DNA from: Halopseudomonas sp033852045
GTDB lineage: Bacteria > Pseudomonadota > Gammaproteobacteria > Pseudomonadales > Pseudomonadaceae
NCBI GenBank assembly: GCA_033852045.1
Contig: JAWSVF010000004.1
Location: 434,001-498,000, forward strand
Reading direction: 5' to 3'
DNA length: 64,000 bases
How positions within the stretch are numbered: position 1 is the stretch's first letter; the number at the start of each line of letters is the position of its first letter. The position numbers and the translations under genes are program-made. The notes beneath the pieces are model-generated. The model was not told the origin of the DNA, ran no database searches, and saw only the letters and a list, made by a program, of their open reading frames with translations. Below are positions 52,662 to 60,917 of the stretch, piece after piece.

Positions 52662-53948
52662 TCACGGCCGCGCCTTGGCGGTTTTACCAGCCAGCAGGTC
52701 GGCATAGTTCAACAGGGTCTGGGCCACATCCGGAAGCCGCTGACTACGCTCCATGGCGGCCTTCTGTAACATTCGATAAGCCTCCTCCTCCCCCAGCCCA
52801 TGCTGCAGCATCAACAGGCGCTTGGCCCGGTCAACGAGCTTGCGCTCGTTCAGGGAGCGTCGCGCCTCATCAAGCTGAACACTGAGCTCCTGAAGCCTGA
52901 GCGTCTGCTCATGCAGCACGTCCAGAACCGAGCGATTAAGCTGACAGCCAATGCTGTCCGGCGGCAAGCTATCCATATCCGAGGCCTGCACATTAAATAG
53001 GCGAGTAGCTGGGGGCTGCGTATCGGTAGCCATGCCCGCAAGCCGGCCTAACATGGCGCGGTGGTTATCCAGGTCAGCCTGCGCCTGAAGCGTTTTTTCC
53101 CGGCACAGGTCCTGCAACTGGTCGGTCATCAGGTCTTCAAGCTGCTTCATCACATCAATACGCCGGCTGGTCAGATCGAACCACAGCTCGCCCAGGGCAC
53201 CGCCTATCTTCGCTCCCCCAGAGGAACGCGACGCGACCTGGCGCAATCGGCCTATTTCACTCACCAATTCATCGGTGCACAAGCTATTCCAGGCTTTCAT
53301 CAGCTCCGGCGCAGCGTACTCTCGAAAGCTCTCAAAGCAGCGCTTCTGGGCCTCGCCGAGATAGTTCATGCGCTCGAGCTGCTCAGTATCAAACTGCCCA
53401 GCCGAGAAGCCGGCAACGCCCGTGGCGCGCTCCTGGCCGGCCAACTCCTTGCCTTGCATAAAGTTGAACAGAGCCACCAGATTACGGGTGATGTCAGGAT
53501 CAACCGCCGTATCGGCCGCCTCAAAGACTACACTCAGCAAGCCCCCGATAGGCCGGGTAAAGGCCTGAGTAGACTCAAGCGGGGTCAACTCCTGGGCGCG
53601 GATGCGTCTTCGTAACTCCGGGAATCCCTCCATACAATGCAGCACGTAGGCGATACGGTTGAACAGCCGCGCCTTGTCTGCACCGCAACTGGAGTCTAGA
53701 TCCATGCGTCCGAAGCAGTCATTCATCAGCTGTTCCATCGCCACACTGTCGGCAGTCAATTGATCCAGACCGCTGCGATAACGCTGCTCATGACTGCCAA
53801 GAAAGATATTCGAAAAACCGCGCTCGCGCTGCAGCGCATGGACCAGAAGACTGACACCCGCGACAAGCTCACATGTCAACTCCAGCGCGCGCAAGCCATG
53901 CATCTCGCTGCGCCTGGCGGCGAGCGTAAAATCCAGTGCGGTAGACAT
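52662..53948 (-). CDS. nasR: NIT-ANTAR nitrate/nitrite-responsive antitermination regulator (NasR-like)
   Basis: 428 residues. Residues ~25-285 form the helical NIT sensor domain (LVAGVSLLVHALQRERGFSN near 30; then SGLDQLTADSVAMEQLMND), which binds nitrate or nitrite in Klebsiella NasR. Residues ~355-420 are an ANTAR RNA-binding domain (LNERKLVDRAKRLLMLQHGL, then GEEEAYRMLQKAAM). No DNA-binding domain or membrane segment. ATG 53948 has GGGAG 7 nt upstream. In this window the nirBD leader (8216-8311) has exactly the paired hairpins and overlapping terminator expected of an ANTAR target, so regulation of nirBD is strongly suggested though not proven. Most pseudomonads use NasS/NasT instead (family knowledge). 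Confidence 0.88.
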   Translation of the reverse strand: MSTALDFTLAARRSEMHGLRALELTCELVAGVSLLVHALQRERGFSNIFLGSHEQRYRSGLDQLTADSVAMEQLMNDCFGRMDLDSSCGADKARLFNRIAYVLHCMEGFPELRRRIRAQELTPLESTQAFTRPIGGLLSVVFEAADTAVDPDITRNLVALFNFMQGKELAGQERATGVAGFSAGQFDTEQLERMNYLGEAQKRCFESFREYAAPELMKAWNSLCTDELVSEIGRLRQVASRSSGGAKIGGALGELWFDLTSRRIDVMKQLEDLMTDQLQDLCREKTLQAQADLDNHRAMLGRLAGMATDTQPPATRLFNVQASDMDSLPPDSIGCQLNRSVLDVLHEQTLRLQELSVQLDEARRSLNERKLVDRAKRLLMLQHGLGEEEAYRMLQKAAMERSQRLPDVAQTLLNYADLLAGKTAKARP

Positions 53949-54081
53949 GGCTGCACTCCCTGTTTGCAAGCTTTTTGCGAGTCAACTTGTTTGCCAAGCG
54001 GACAGGCTCCGACATACCTTAGCGAAGCAATACTTGTGCCGTAACTGGCAGTTTACTGAGTAATCGCCGCCAGGCGTCTGG

Positions 54082-55218
54082 TTAGCGTGGGCCGAGAATA
54101 TAGAAGCGCGAGCCCTCTCCCAATGCCTTGTAGGGATCGGCGATGCGCGAACGTAGTAGTGCCCGGGAACCAGACCGGGCCTGCGCGATCTGCTCCCATA
54201 ACTGCTTGCGCAGGGCCAACTTAATAGCCAGCAGTTCAGCATCGATCTGCTCATGCTTATGGTCTCGCAGGGCCAGCTCTTCAGCCTTGAGCAGGGCGTA
54301 ATCAGTCACCACTATGGTTCCTGCGGCAGTAATAAAGGCTACTCCTCCAGCGACCAGGGCGCCTGGGCCACTAGGGGCAGCCACGGCAGCTGCGCTGCCG
54401 CCAGCGCTTATCGCTATGGCAATACGCGGGGCCAGACGCACTGCAAAACCCGCCATTACGCGTCGTGCTCCCTGTACTGCGGACAGGCTCATTAACCGGG
54501 GTACCAAGGCCCGTCGTGCCAGCAACGTAAAAGTCCCCGCCCCAGCTACCAGGGACGCGCGCGAGCTGACCTGCCAGCGCGACAGATCTTCCTCGCTAGG
54601 CTGAAAGGCCAATGTCAGAGCGCGATCGATATCAAGGGTATGCTCGATCTCCGGCGCCGTCCCTGCAAAGGAGCTTTGGCGATCTGTGTACAGACTCCAC
54701 AACTGCGAGCGCAGTCCCTGATCCTGTGCTGCGTGCACACGCTGCAACTCGGCACTCATGGTTGATTCGAGCTTACGGAAACGGGCACCAAGACCCGAAT
54801 TGTCAATCAGCTCGGAGCTCATGCGTTGCTGCAGGTACTCATCCAGATCACCGCTGACGGCATGGAACAATCGACCGTAGGAACCCGGCATCGAGTAGTA
54901 CCAGTCCAGGTAGCCCGGTACCGCCTGGTGAGCCATGGCAAAGCTCTCATCAAGCCAGCGCCCTAGCCATTGCTGCATATGCAATTCGATCGACTCGGAA
55001 TACTGATCACCCAGGCGCGTCAAGTCAGCATTGAACGCCGTCAGGGTCTGCCCATCGAGTAGCAGTTGCTGATTATTGATCAGCACCGCAAATAGCTGAT
55101 TATCTGTGGCACGTTGCTGTAGATAGCGCACCCCAGCAGTCAAGACGACGAATAGCAGGCTAATAAGCACAATGGTCATCAGCAGCGTACGCGCAGGTCG
55201 GGACTTGCCTGATGTCAT
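54082..55218 (-). CDS. Hypothetical membrane-anchored protein with glycine/alanine-rich helical hairpin
   Basis: 378 residues, family not recognised. An N-terminal membrane anchor (about 13-31, LMTIVLISLLFVVLTAG) is followed by a probably periplasmic helical domain (about 35-235; DESFAMAHQAVPGYLDWYYS is a striking segment). A pair of small-residue-rich hydrophobic stretches (about 262-305, containing AIAISAGGSAAAVAAPSGPG) and a charged C-terminal helical tail follow. GGAGG lies 7 nt before ATG 55218. It follows another membrane protein by 23 bases, so they probably act together. Glycine-zipper-like hairpins can insert into membranes, but no function should be inferred. Confidence 0.75.
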   Translation of the reverse strand: MTSGKSRPARTLLMTIVLISLLFVVLTAGVRYLQQRATDNQLFAVLINNQQLLLDGQTLTAFNADLTRLGDQYSESIELHMQQWLGRWLDESFAMAHQAVPGYLDWYYSMPGSYGRLFHAVSGDLDEYLQQRMSSELIDNSGLGARFRKLESTMSAELQRVHAAQDQGLRSQLWSLYTDRQSSFAGTAPEIEHTLDIDRALTLAFQPSEEDLSRWQVSSRASLVAGAGTFTLLARRALVPRLMSLSAVQGARRVMAGFAVRLAPRIAIAISAGGSAAAVAAPSGPGALVAGGVAFITAAGTIVVTDYALLKAEELALRDHKHEQIDAELLAIKLALRKQLWEQIAQARSGSRALLRSRIADPYKALGEGSRFYILGPR

Positions 55219-55241
55219 GTGCAGTCCTCCTTTGGGGCGGG

Positions 55242-56012
55242 CTAGTCAGTAGCCATTGTGATGCGTTCACGCAGTGTAGCAACCCCTACCAGCAGCCTGG
55301 TCCAGGCCCAGATAAAGGCCCCGCCACCAAGCAACAGTAGACTCCATGCCAATACGCCCAGCGTACCACCGGTATCCCGGTCACCCAGCGCATTCTGTAG
55401 GGACCACTGCAAGGTGATATCGAAAAGCTGATAGCTACGCTGCAACAGGGAAAGCAGAGTCAGGTTGCTATGTTCAGTTGGCAGGTTGACGGACAATGCC
55501 TGAGCAAGCCCCATACCGCGCATATCCGGCTGGGACAGATTCAACATCACCAGCAAGTAGCCCAGTACCAGCACTCCGGCAGCTATCGGCACAAGTAGGC
55601 GTCGCGCGAGCACAGTGCGCAACTGCGGCTTAGCATGATCGCGCAGGCCCTTTGCCAGACCAGCTTCCAGCAGCCATAAAAGCGGCAGGGAGGACGCCAG
55701 CAAAAACCATAATACGGATTCAAGTTGCAGCAGTCTGACCAGCATGAACAAGGCCAGCAGAACTGCCCACGATAGATGCCAGAACAGCATCAGCAGACCG
55801 CCGTGCAACCACCTAACCCACCAAGACCCTGGCAGTAGGTACTGTTCCAACCAGGCCCTGCGCCGCAACCGTGAAGCCTCAAGACTACTGCTTAGAATCA
55901 ACCAGCTGGCGAGCATCCATAACGGCAAGAACAGCCAGCCTTGCAACGGATCAGATAACAGCGTCCAGCCTGAAAAGATAATGATCAGCAGGCCGCGCAA
56001 CCCGGTCAGCAT
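55242..56012 (-). CDS. Hypothetical multi-spanning membrane protein
   Basis: 256 residues with about six hydrophobic segments (residues ~5-45, 72-92, 98-118, 138-160, 220-242) and one periplasmic or cytoplasmic loop of ~50 residues before the last helix. No known motif. Its ribosome site before ATG 56012 is weak. It is cotranscribed with the downstream anchor protein (23-bp gap) and divergent from the GAF/HD-GYP gene. Function unknown. Confidence 0.72.
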   Translation of the reverse strand: MLTGLRGLLIIIFSGWTLLSDPLQGWLFLPLWMLASWLILSSSLEASRLRRRAWLEQYLLPGSWWVRWLHGGLLMLFWHLSWAVLLALFMLVRLLQLESVLWFLLASSLPLLWLLEAGLAKGLRDHAKPQLRTVLARRLLVPIAAGVLVLGYLLVMLNLSQPDMRGMGLAQALSVNLPTEHSNLTLLSLLQRSYQLFDITLQWSLQNALGDRDTGGTLGVLAWSLLLLGGGAFIWAWTRLLVGVATLRERITMATD

Positions 56013-56192
56013 AACGTGTGCCAGTACTGCCGAAACCCCTCGGCACCTTCATATGTCTCGCAACTGAAACAGGCACGCCAGGAAAAGGCGGCAAAAAGAA
56101 ACAAAATAGACAAAATGCCCCGCCTCCTATCGACCCTTGTCAAGGGAAGAGTTATAACAGATTTTGACATAGAGCCACCCATCGAGGCCCTC

Positions 56193-57767
56193 ATGAGCAA
56201 TGACGTTAATGCACTGGCAGTTGCCAGTCATCTCTCTCGCTTGACTCGTGCATTATCAATTGAGCCAGACGATCAGTTGATTCTCGATCAGGTTGTCGAG
56301 TCAGCAATGGACTTGCTGAACAGTGATGGCGGCACCTTGTATACCTTCAAGGATGGCATGTTGCACTTCAATGTATTGCGTAATCGCAGTCTTGACCTAC
56401 TCAACGAGAACACGGACGTACCTCCCATTCCTCTGCACGACGAAAACGGTAATCTCTCCGATCTGGTAGTCGTTCACACCCTGGCAGACCAGTGCACCAT
56501 CAACGTCCAGGATGCCTATCAGGATCAGCGTTTTGATTTTTCCGGTACCCGTCGCTTTGACAAGCAATTTGGCTACCACTCCAAATCCTTTCTCTGTGTG
56601 CCACTTAAGGATCATGAGGATCAGGTCATTGGTGTTCTGCAACTGATCAACGCCCTGGATAGCCAGGGACAGGTCATTCCCTTTCACGCAGAACACCAGT
56701 TGCTGCTCGAGTCACTGGGCGCCATCGCTGCCACCATACTGACCCAGCGAGAACTGATTGAAGCTCAGAAGAATCTATTCGAGTCCTTCATCAAGCTGAT
56801 CGCCGAAGCCATCGACCACAAGTCACCCGTCACCGGCCGCCATTGTCAAAAGGTCCCGGAGATTGCCATGTTGCTTGCAAAAACCGTGTGCCTGGCAAAA
56901 GAAGGCGAGTACGCGGATTTGAACTTCAGCGAGCAGGAGCTCTACGAGCTGAAGATTGCCGCCTGGCTGCACGACTGCGGCAAGATCACTACCCCCGAAT
57001 CCATCATCGAGAAGAGTGCCAAGCTGGAAAAGGTATTTGACTGCATGGAGTTGATTGCAAGCCGCGCGCGCGAATACCAACAAGCCCTGTTGATCGAGGT
57101 ATTACAGGACAGTCCGAGCGATACGGAGGCAATGGCCACCTGCATTGCCCGACAGCAGCAAGTGGAAAATGACCTGGCATTCCTGAGGAAGGTCAATCAG
57201 GGCAGTGAGTCTGTTGACCAGGCCGATATCGAGCGCATCCAGACCCTCGGGCAAGTTCAGTGGCGCGACACCAATGGCCAGATCCATAGATTGCTGGACG
57301 ATGAGCAGGTCCGGAGCCTGTCAATCAGTCGCGGTACTCTGCTGCCGGAGGAAATGCAGATAATGCGTGACCATATCGTGGTAACAAATCGCATGCTCCA
57401 TTCTCTGCACTACCCGCGCTACCTGCAAAACGTGCCCGATATCGCCGGCAATCACCATGAACATCTTGACGGCAGCGGCTACCCGCGCGGACTCAACGCA
57501 GATCAAATGTCTGTGCGTGACCGAGTGATGTGCATCGCCGACATCTTCGAAGCGCTCACCGCGCCAGACAGGCCCTACAAGCAAGGCATGAAGCTATCCC
57601 AGGCACTTAGCATAATCGGACGCAATGTAGCCTCTGGAAAGCTCGACGCAGAACTCTTTACCCTCTTCGTGCGCAACGGAACCTATCGCGAATATGCCGA
57701 GCAATATATGCCCGCACACCAGATTGACGAGCCTGATTTTGACAATCTGCAAGGACTGCTGCGCTGA
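56193..57767 (+). CDS. GAF and HD-GYP domain protein (putative c-di-GMP phosphodiesterase)
   Basis: 524 residues. A GAF sensor domain (about 25-190; MDLLNSDGGTLYTFKDG, then SKSFLCVPLKDHEDQVIGVL) precedes an HD-GYP hydrolase domain (about 205-500). Metal and catalytic motifs are present: TGRHCQKV, HDCGK, HH with EHLDGSGYPRGL, and the downstream ADIFEALTAPDRPYK. Between HDCGK and GYP there is an insertion of roughly 90 residues (QQALLIEVLQDSPSDTEAM and so on), longer than in RpfG-like proteins. The frame is open to 56016, but ATG 56193 with GAGG 5 nt upstream is the best start. It converges with the cyclase gene (6-bp gap). Confidence 0.87.
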   Translation: MSNDVNALAVASHLSRLTRALSIEPDDQLILDQVVESAMDLLNSDGGTLYTFKDGMLHFNVLRNRSLDLLNENTDVPPIPLHDENGNLSDLVVVHTLADQCTINVQDAYQDQRFDFSGTRRFDKQFGYHSKSFLCVPLKDHEDQVIGVLQLINALDSQGQVIPFHAEHQLLLESLGAIAATILTQRELIEAQKNLFESFIKLIAEAIDHKSPVTGRHCQKVPEIAMLLAKTVCLAKEGEYADLNFSEQELYELKIAAWLHDCGKITTPESIIEKSAKLEKVFDCMELIASRAREYQQALLIEVLQDSPSDTEAMATCIARQQQVENDLAFLRKVNQGSESVDQADIERIQTLGQVQWRDTNGQIHRLLDDEQVRSLSISRGTLLPEEMQIMRDHIVVTNRMLHSLHYPRYLQNVPDIAGNHHEHLDGSGYPRGLNADQMSVRDRVMCIADIFEALTAPDRPYKQGMKLSQALSIIGRNVASGKLDAELFTLFVRNGTYREYAEQYMPAHQIDEPDFDNLQGLLR

Positions 57768-57773
57768 AACGAG

Positions 57774-59966
57774 CTACTTGCTCTGGTGGTCGAAAACACC
57801 GTCCCAGTCTGTAGGCAGAGCCGCATTTTCGAGCTGCTTTATGCGTTGCAGGTAAAGCTCCGGTACCCGGTCTCCAGGGCGCTGGGACAAGCACTCGGCA
57901 AAGCCCGCATCGGCAGCCTGCCACTGTTGCTGGCGGTAGGCCAAAAGCGCAGCATGATAAACTTCTAACCAGCCCAGATCATCCTCAGTCAAGGCGGCGG
58001 TCATCCCCATCGGCTGAAACACGCCAACCGGCTTGGCTTTGCCCTTGACCCTTACCCTGTCGATCTCACGGTAGACATAGCCCGAAGCCTCCTGGGACAC
58101 CGCCTCGCTGACCAGCAACTGTACGCCGTAGTATTTGGTCAAACCCTCCAGTCGAGCTCCAAGATTCACCGCATCGCCCATCACAGTATAGGCCACGCGG
58201 AAACTCGAACCCATATTCCCGACACTCATATGCCCGGCGCTCAAGCCTATGCCGATACTCAGGCTGGGCAGACCTTCGGCCTCCAAGGTTTGATTGATGC
58301 CGGGCAACGCATCGAGCATGGCTAGCGACGCTCGCAAAGCGTGCCGGGCATGATCTGGATCGCTCAGCGGAGCCCCCCAGAAAGCCATCACAGCGTCGCC
58401 TATGTACTTGTCGATGGTTCCCTGATGTCGATGAATGATCTCAGTCATACCGCTGAGGTACAGATTTATCAAACGAGCCAATCGCGTCGCGGAAAGATTC
58501 TCGGACAGAGAGGTAAAATCCCGTATATCCGAGAAAAGCACCGTCATCTGCCGATTCTCGCCCTCGAGGTGAATAGCCTGTCCGCTCTCTTGCAACTGCC
58601 GTACGATCTCTGGCGGAACATACTGGCCAAACACACGAGCCAGGTTGTGACGATGTCGGACCTCGAGAAAAAAACCCGCGGTTTGCAACAACATGAATAC
58701 CAGCACTATCAGCAACAGCGGCGTGGCAAGGGGCAGCACCCACTGATGCTGGGTGAATGCATAGAGGTTGAAAGTCACCACAACAGCCATCAGAAACAGT
58801 GACAGCAGACTTCCCGCCAATACCGAGAGATAGGGCAGCACCAGGGATAACAGCAGCCCACAGAACAGCAGGGCTAGAAGCTCCAGTGACTTGACAAAGT
58901 CAGGTTCATACAAAAAACGCTGGTCAAGCATGGCCGAGAGAATATTGGCGTGAACTTCCACTCCCGGGTAGAGGTGCCCCACTGGGGTATTTCGCAAATC
59001 CATCAGCCCGCCGGCGGATGTCCCCAGTATGGCAATAGTCCCACTGAGCAGCACGGGGTCCACGGAGCCGTCCAGTATGTCTGAGGCTGAAATGTAGGGA
59101 AAGCTGCCAACCTGACCGCGGTATGGAATCAGAACTGCTCCGCGTGGATCCACTGGAATATACAGCCCCGCAGCATCAAGCCCGGTAAGCACCTGATAGC
59201 GCCCAGCAATATCTGATTCGACAACGGGCCGAACATCGTTGCTCAGGACCAGCGCCTGCCAGAGCGCCAAAGCAAGTGACGGATAAAAATCACCCTTGTA
59301 GTACTGTAGCAACGGTGTGCGCCGATATACGCCATCCAGATCAACCAGCGGATTATCAAAGAATCCAGATTGGGCGTGCCGCGCAAATTCGGGGAGGTTT
59401 GCCACAAACCCCTTCGGTCTTGGCACAGGCACACTCTCGGGCAGTTCGCCGTCCAGCAGTATCGGAGCACCCAGTGCGCCCATGTGTACTCTGGCGTCCG
59501 TTTGATCGAACATCATGCTCAGCACTACCGGGTGCTCAGCAAGCCGAGTGCCCAGGGCGGCATCGCCTGACATTGCTGCTAGCGCAGCCACTTCTTCCAG
59601 ACCACCACCACTTTTCAACAACTGCTGAACATCGGCCAGCTCAACCCGCGAATATGGCTCGGAAAACAACACATCGAAGCCCAGCAGAGCGATCTGATAT
59701 TGATCAAACAAAACGTCTACCAGCTCGGCGACCTTCCCACGCGGCCATGGCCACCGGCCTATACTGGCAAGCGACTTCTCATCAATATCTATAATTACAA
59801 TCCGCCGATCCAACTGGTCCTGAAGGGTAAAGTTCAAGCGCTGGTCGTACAAGGCCAGCTCAATTTTCTCCAGCAGGGTCGGCCGCTGACCGCTGGAGAT
59901 AACCAGCAGGAAGACCAGGGTAAGGAACAAGCCCAAGGCGGCAGGAACGGAGTACTGAGCACGCAT
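57774..59966 (-). CDS. CHASE2-domain class III adenylate cyclase
   Basis: 730 residues. A signal-anchor helix (about 8-25), an extracytoplasmic CHASE2 sensor domain (about 30-340), three further membrane helices (about 360-435), a short linker with the usual ARVFGQYVPPEIVRQL segment, and a class III cyclase domain (about 470-640). Metal-binding aspartates are Asp480 (FSDIRDFT) and Asp524 (YIGDAVMAF); Lys520 and Asp598 occupy the adenine-selecting positions; Asn601 and Arg605 (NLGARLE) are the transition-state residues. The catalytic set is complete, so cAMP production is expected. The last ~75 residues look TPR-like. It follows a FecR-domain and a barrel gene on the same strand. Confidence 0.9.
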   Translation of the reverse strand: MRAQYSVPAALGLFLTLVFLLVISSGQRPTLLEKIELALYDQRLNFTLQDQLDRRIVIIDIDEKSLASIGRWPWPRGKVAELVDVLFDQYQIALLGFDVLFSEPYSRVELADVQQLLKSGGGLEEVAALAAMSGDAALGTRLAEHPVVLSMMFDQTDARVHMGALGAPILLDGELPESVPVPRPKGFVANLPEFARHAQSGFFDNPLVDLDGVYRRTPLLQYYKGDFYPSLALALWQALVLSNDVRPVVESDIAGRYQVLTGLDAAGLYIPVDPRGAVLIPYRGQVGSFPYISASDILDGSVDPVLLSGTIAILGTSAGGLMDLRNTPVGHLYPGVEVHANILSAMLDQRFLYEPDFVKSLELLALLFCGLLLSLVLPYLSVLAGSLLSLFLMAVVVTFNLYAFTQHQWVLPLATPLLLIVLVFMLLQTAGFFLEVRHRHNLARVFGQYVPPEIVRQLQESGQAIHLEGENRQMTVLFSDIRDFTSLSENLSATRLARLINLYLSGMTEIIHRHQGTIDKYIGDAVMAFWGAPLSDPDHARHALRASLAMLDALPGINQTLEAEGLPSLSIGIGLSAGHMSVGNMGSSFRVAYTVMGDAVNLGARLEGLTKYYGVQLLVSEAVSQEASGYVYREIDRVRVKGKAKPVGVFQPMGMTAALTEDDLGWLEVYHAALLAYRQQQWQAADAGFAECLSQRPGDRVPELYLQRIKQLENAALPTDWDGVFDHQSK

Positions 59967-60033
59967 TGGTCGGCCCTTGTACGGTCACACTGAGGGTGAA
60001 ACACGCAACCGCATTGTGCTTGACCTGAATGTA

Positions 60034-60061
60034 GCGGGGGCTCTCCACCAACATCCCCCGC
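60034..60061 (-). other. Hairpin between the FecR and cyclase genes
   Basis: GCGGGGG pairs with CCCCCGC across a 14-base loop within the 124-bp gap between the two genes. No U-run follows, so it more likely tunes or protects the message than ends it. Confidence 0.45.
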
Positions 60062-60090
60062 CCCTGATCGTTACTTTCATCGAAACCGTT

Positions 60091-60906
60091 CTAGCCACCG
60101 CCTATACCGTAGCCGCCAGGACCTTCAGGAATTGGCGTTGTCACGTTATCTGTGCCTGTACCTGTCTCTGGAGGAGTGCCGGCATCGTCCATCATTTCGC
60201 CTGCTCCGGAGTCACGCAACTCCAAGGCGGGCTGATTGTACGGATTGAATATCCTATCGCTGTCCGCCTCAGGAATTTGAGGCAATCCCGGCATTGTCTG
60301 CCCCAATTCATCAGGGGGAGTGCGAGTGATCTCAATGTCACCACTGGACTGTTCGACGAAGAAATAGAAACCAGCAGGTACCTCCCGCTCATTCACCGCA
60401 CCGGATACCACAATCGCACCATCGACCACTACCCCAGCAAGACCCTCTCTCATTCCCGCCTGCATCGCGCAACTTTGTTGGCACAGCTGCAGCGCATAAT
60501 GCGTACCGCGAATACCGATAGTGGCAACAACGGTCTTCAAGCTATATTCGCCGCCATTCTTTGGCCCGATCTTGCCGCTCAGGGTCCGCATTCCACCGCG
60601 CATCAGCTCAAAAACGGCGCTATCCCCGCTGCCCTCGTCAAACGCATAGTCAATAACTCGAAACTGCGAACCGGGATCCAGCGACACCATACCGCCGTCC
60701 GAAAAGTTCAATTGCAGACGACCCTCGGTCTCTGTGACAAGCGTATCTTCATTGAAAAAATGATCTGCACGCTTCAGAGGCCGTTCGACTCCCTGGGCGC
60801 TGTACGCAAGGTTGTCACCAATGCTCAGAAGCACTCGACCAGCCGGCTCATCAGCCGCAACCATCAGGGGGCAGAAAGACAGCAGCAATGGAATAATTCT
60901 TTTCAT
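60091..60906 (-). CDS. Exported FecR-domain protein
   Basis: 271 residues. A signal peptide (MKRIIPLLLSFCPLMVAADE) precedes a FecR domain (about 20-165): the segment GRVLLSIGDNLAYS, then EGRLQLNFSDGGMVSLDPGS and VFELMRGGMRTLSGKIG, shows the alternating beta pattern of the family, and VVATIGIRGTHYALQLCQQS holds the conserved GIRGT element. Two cysteines may form a disulfide. The C-terminal ~70 residues are Pro/Gly/Thr-rich and disordered. Unlike the iron-signalling FecR it has no transmembrane helix or N-terminal anti-sigma part, so it is a soluble or surface-associated periplasmic protein. It starts 11 bases after the barrel gene, with AGGAG 8 nt before ATG. Confidence 0.85.
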   Translation of the reverse strand: MKRIIPLLLSFCPLMVAADEPAGRVLLSIGDNLAYSAQGVERPLKRADHFFNEDTLVTETEGRLQLNFSDGGMVSLDPGSQFRVIDYAFDEGSGDSAVFELMRGGMRTLSGKIGPKNGGEYSLKTVVATIGIRGTHYALQLCQQSCAMQAGMREGLAGVVVDGAIVVSGAVNEREVPAGFYFFVEQSSGDIEITRTPPDELGQTMPGLPQIPEADSDRIFNPYNQPALELRDSGAGEMMDDAGTPPETGTGTDNVTTPIPEGPGGYGIGGG

Positions 60907-60917
60907 CTCTCGCGCTC

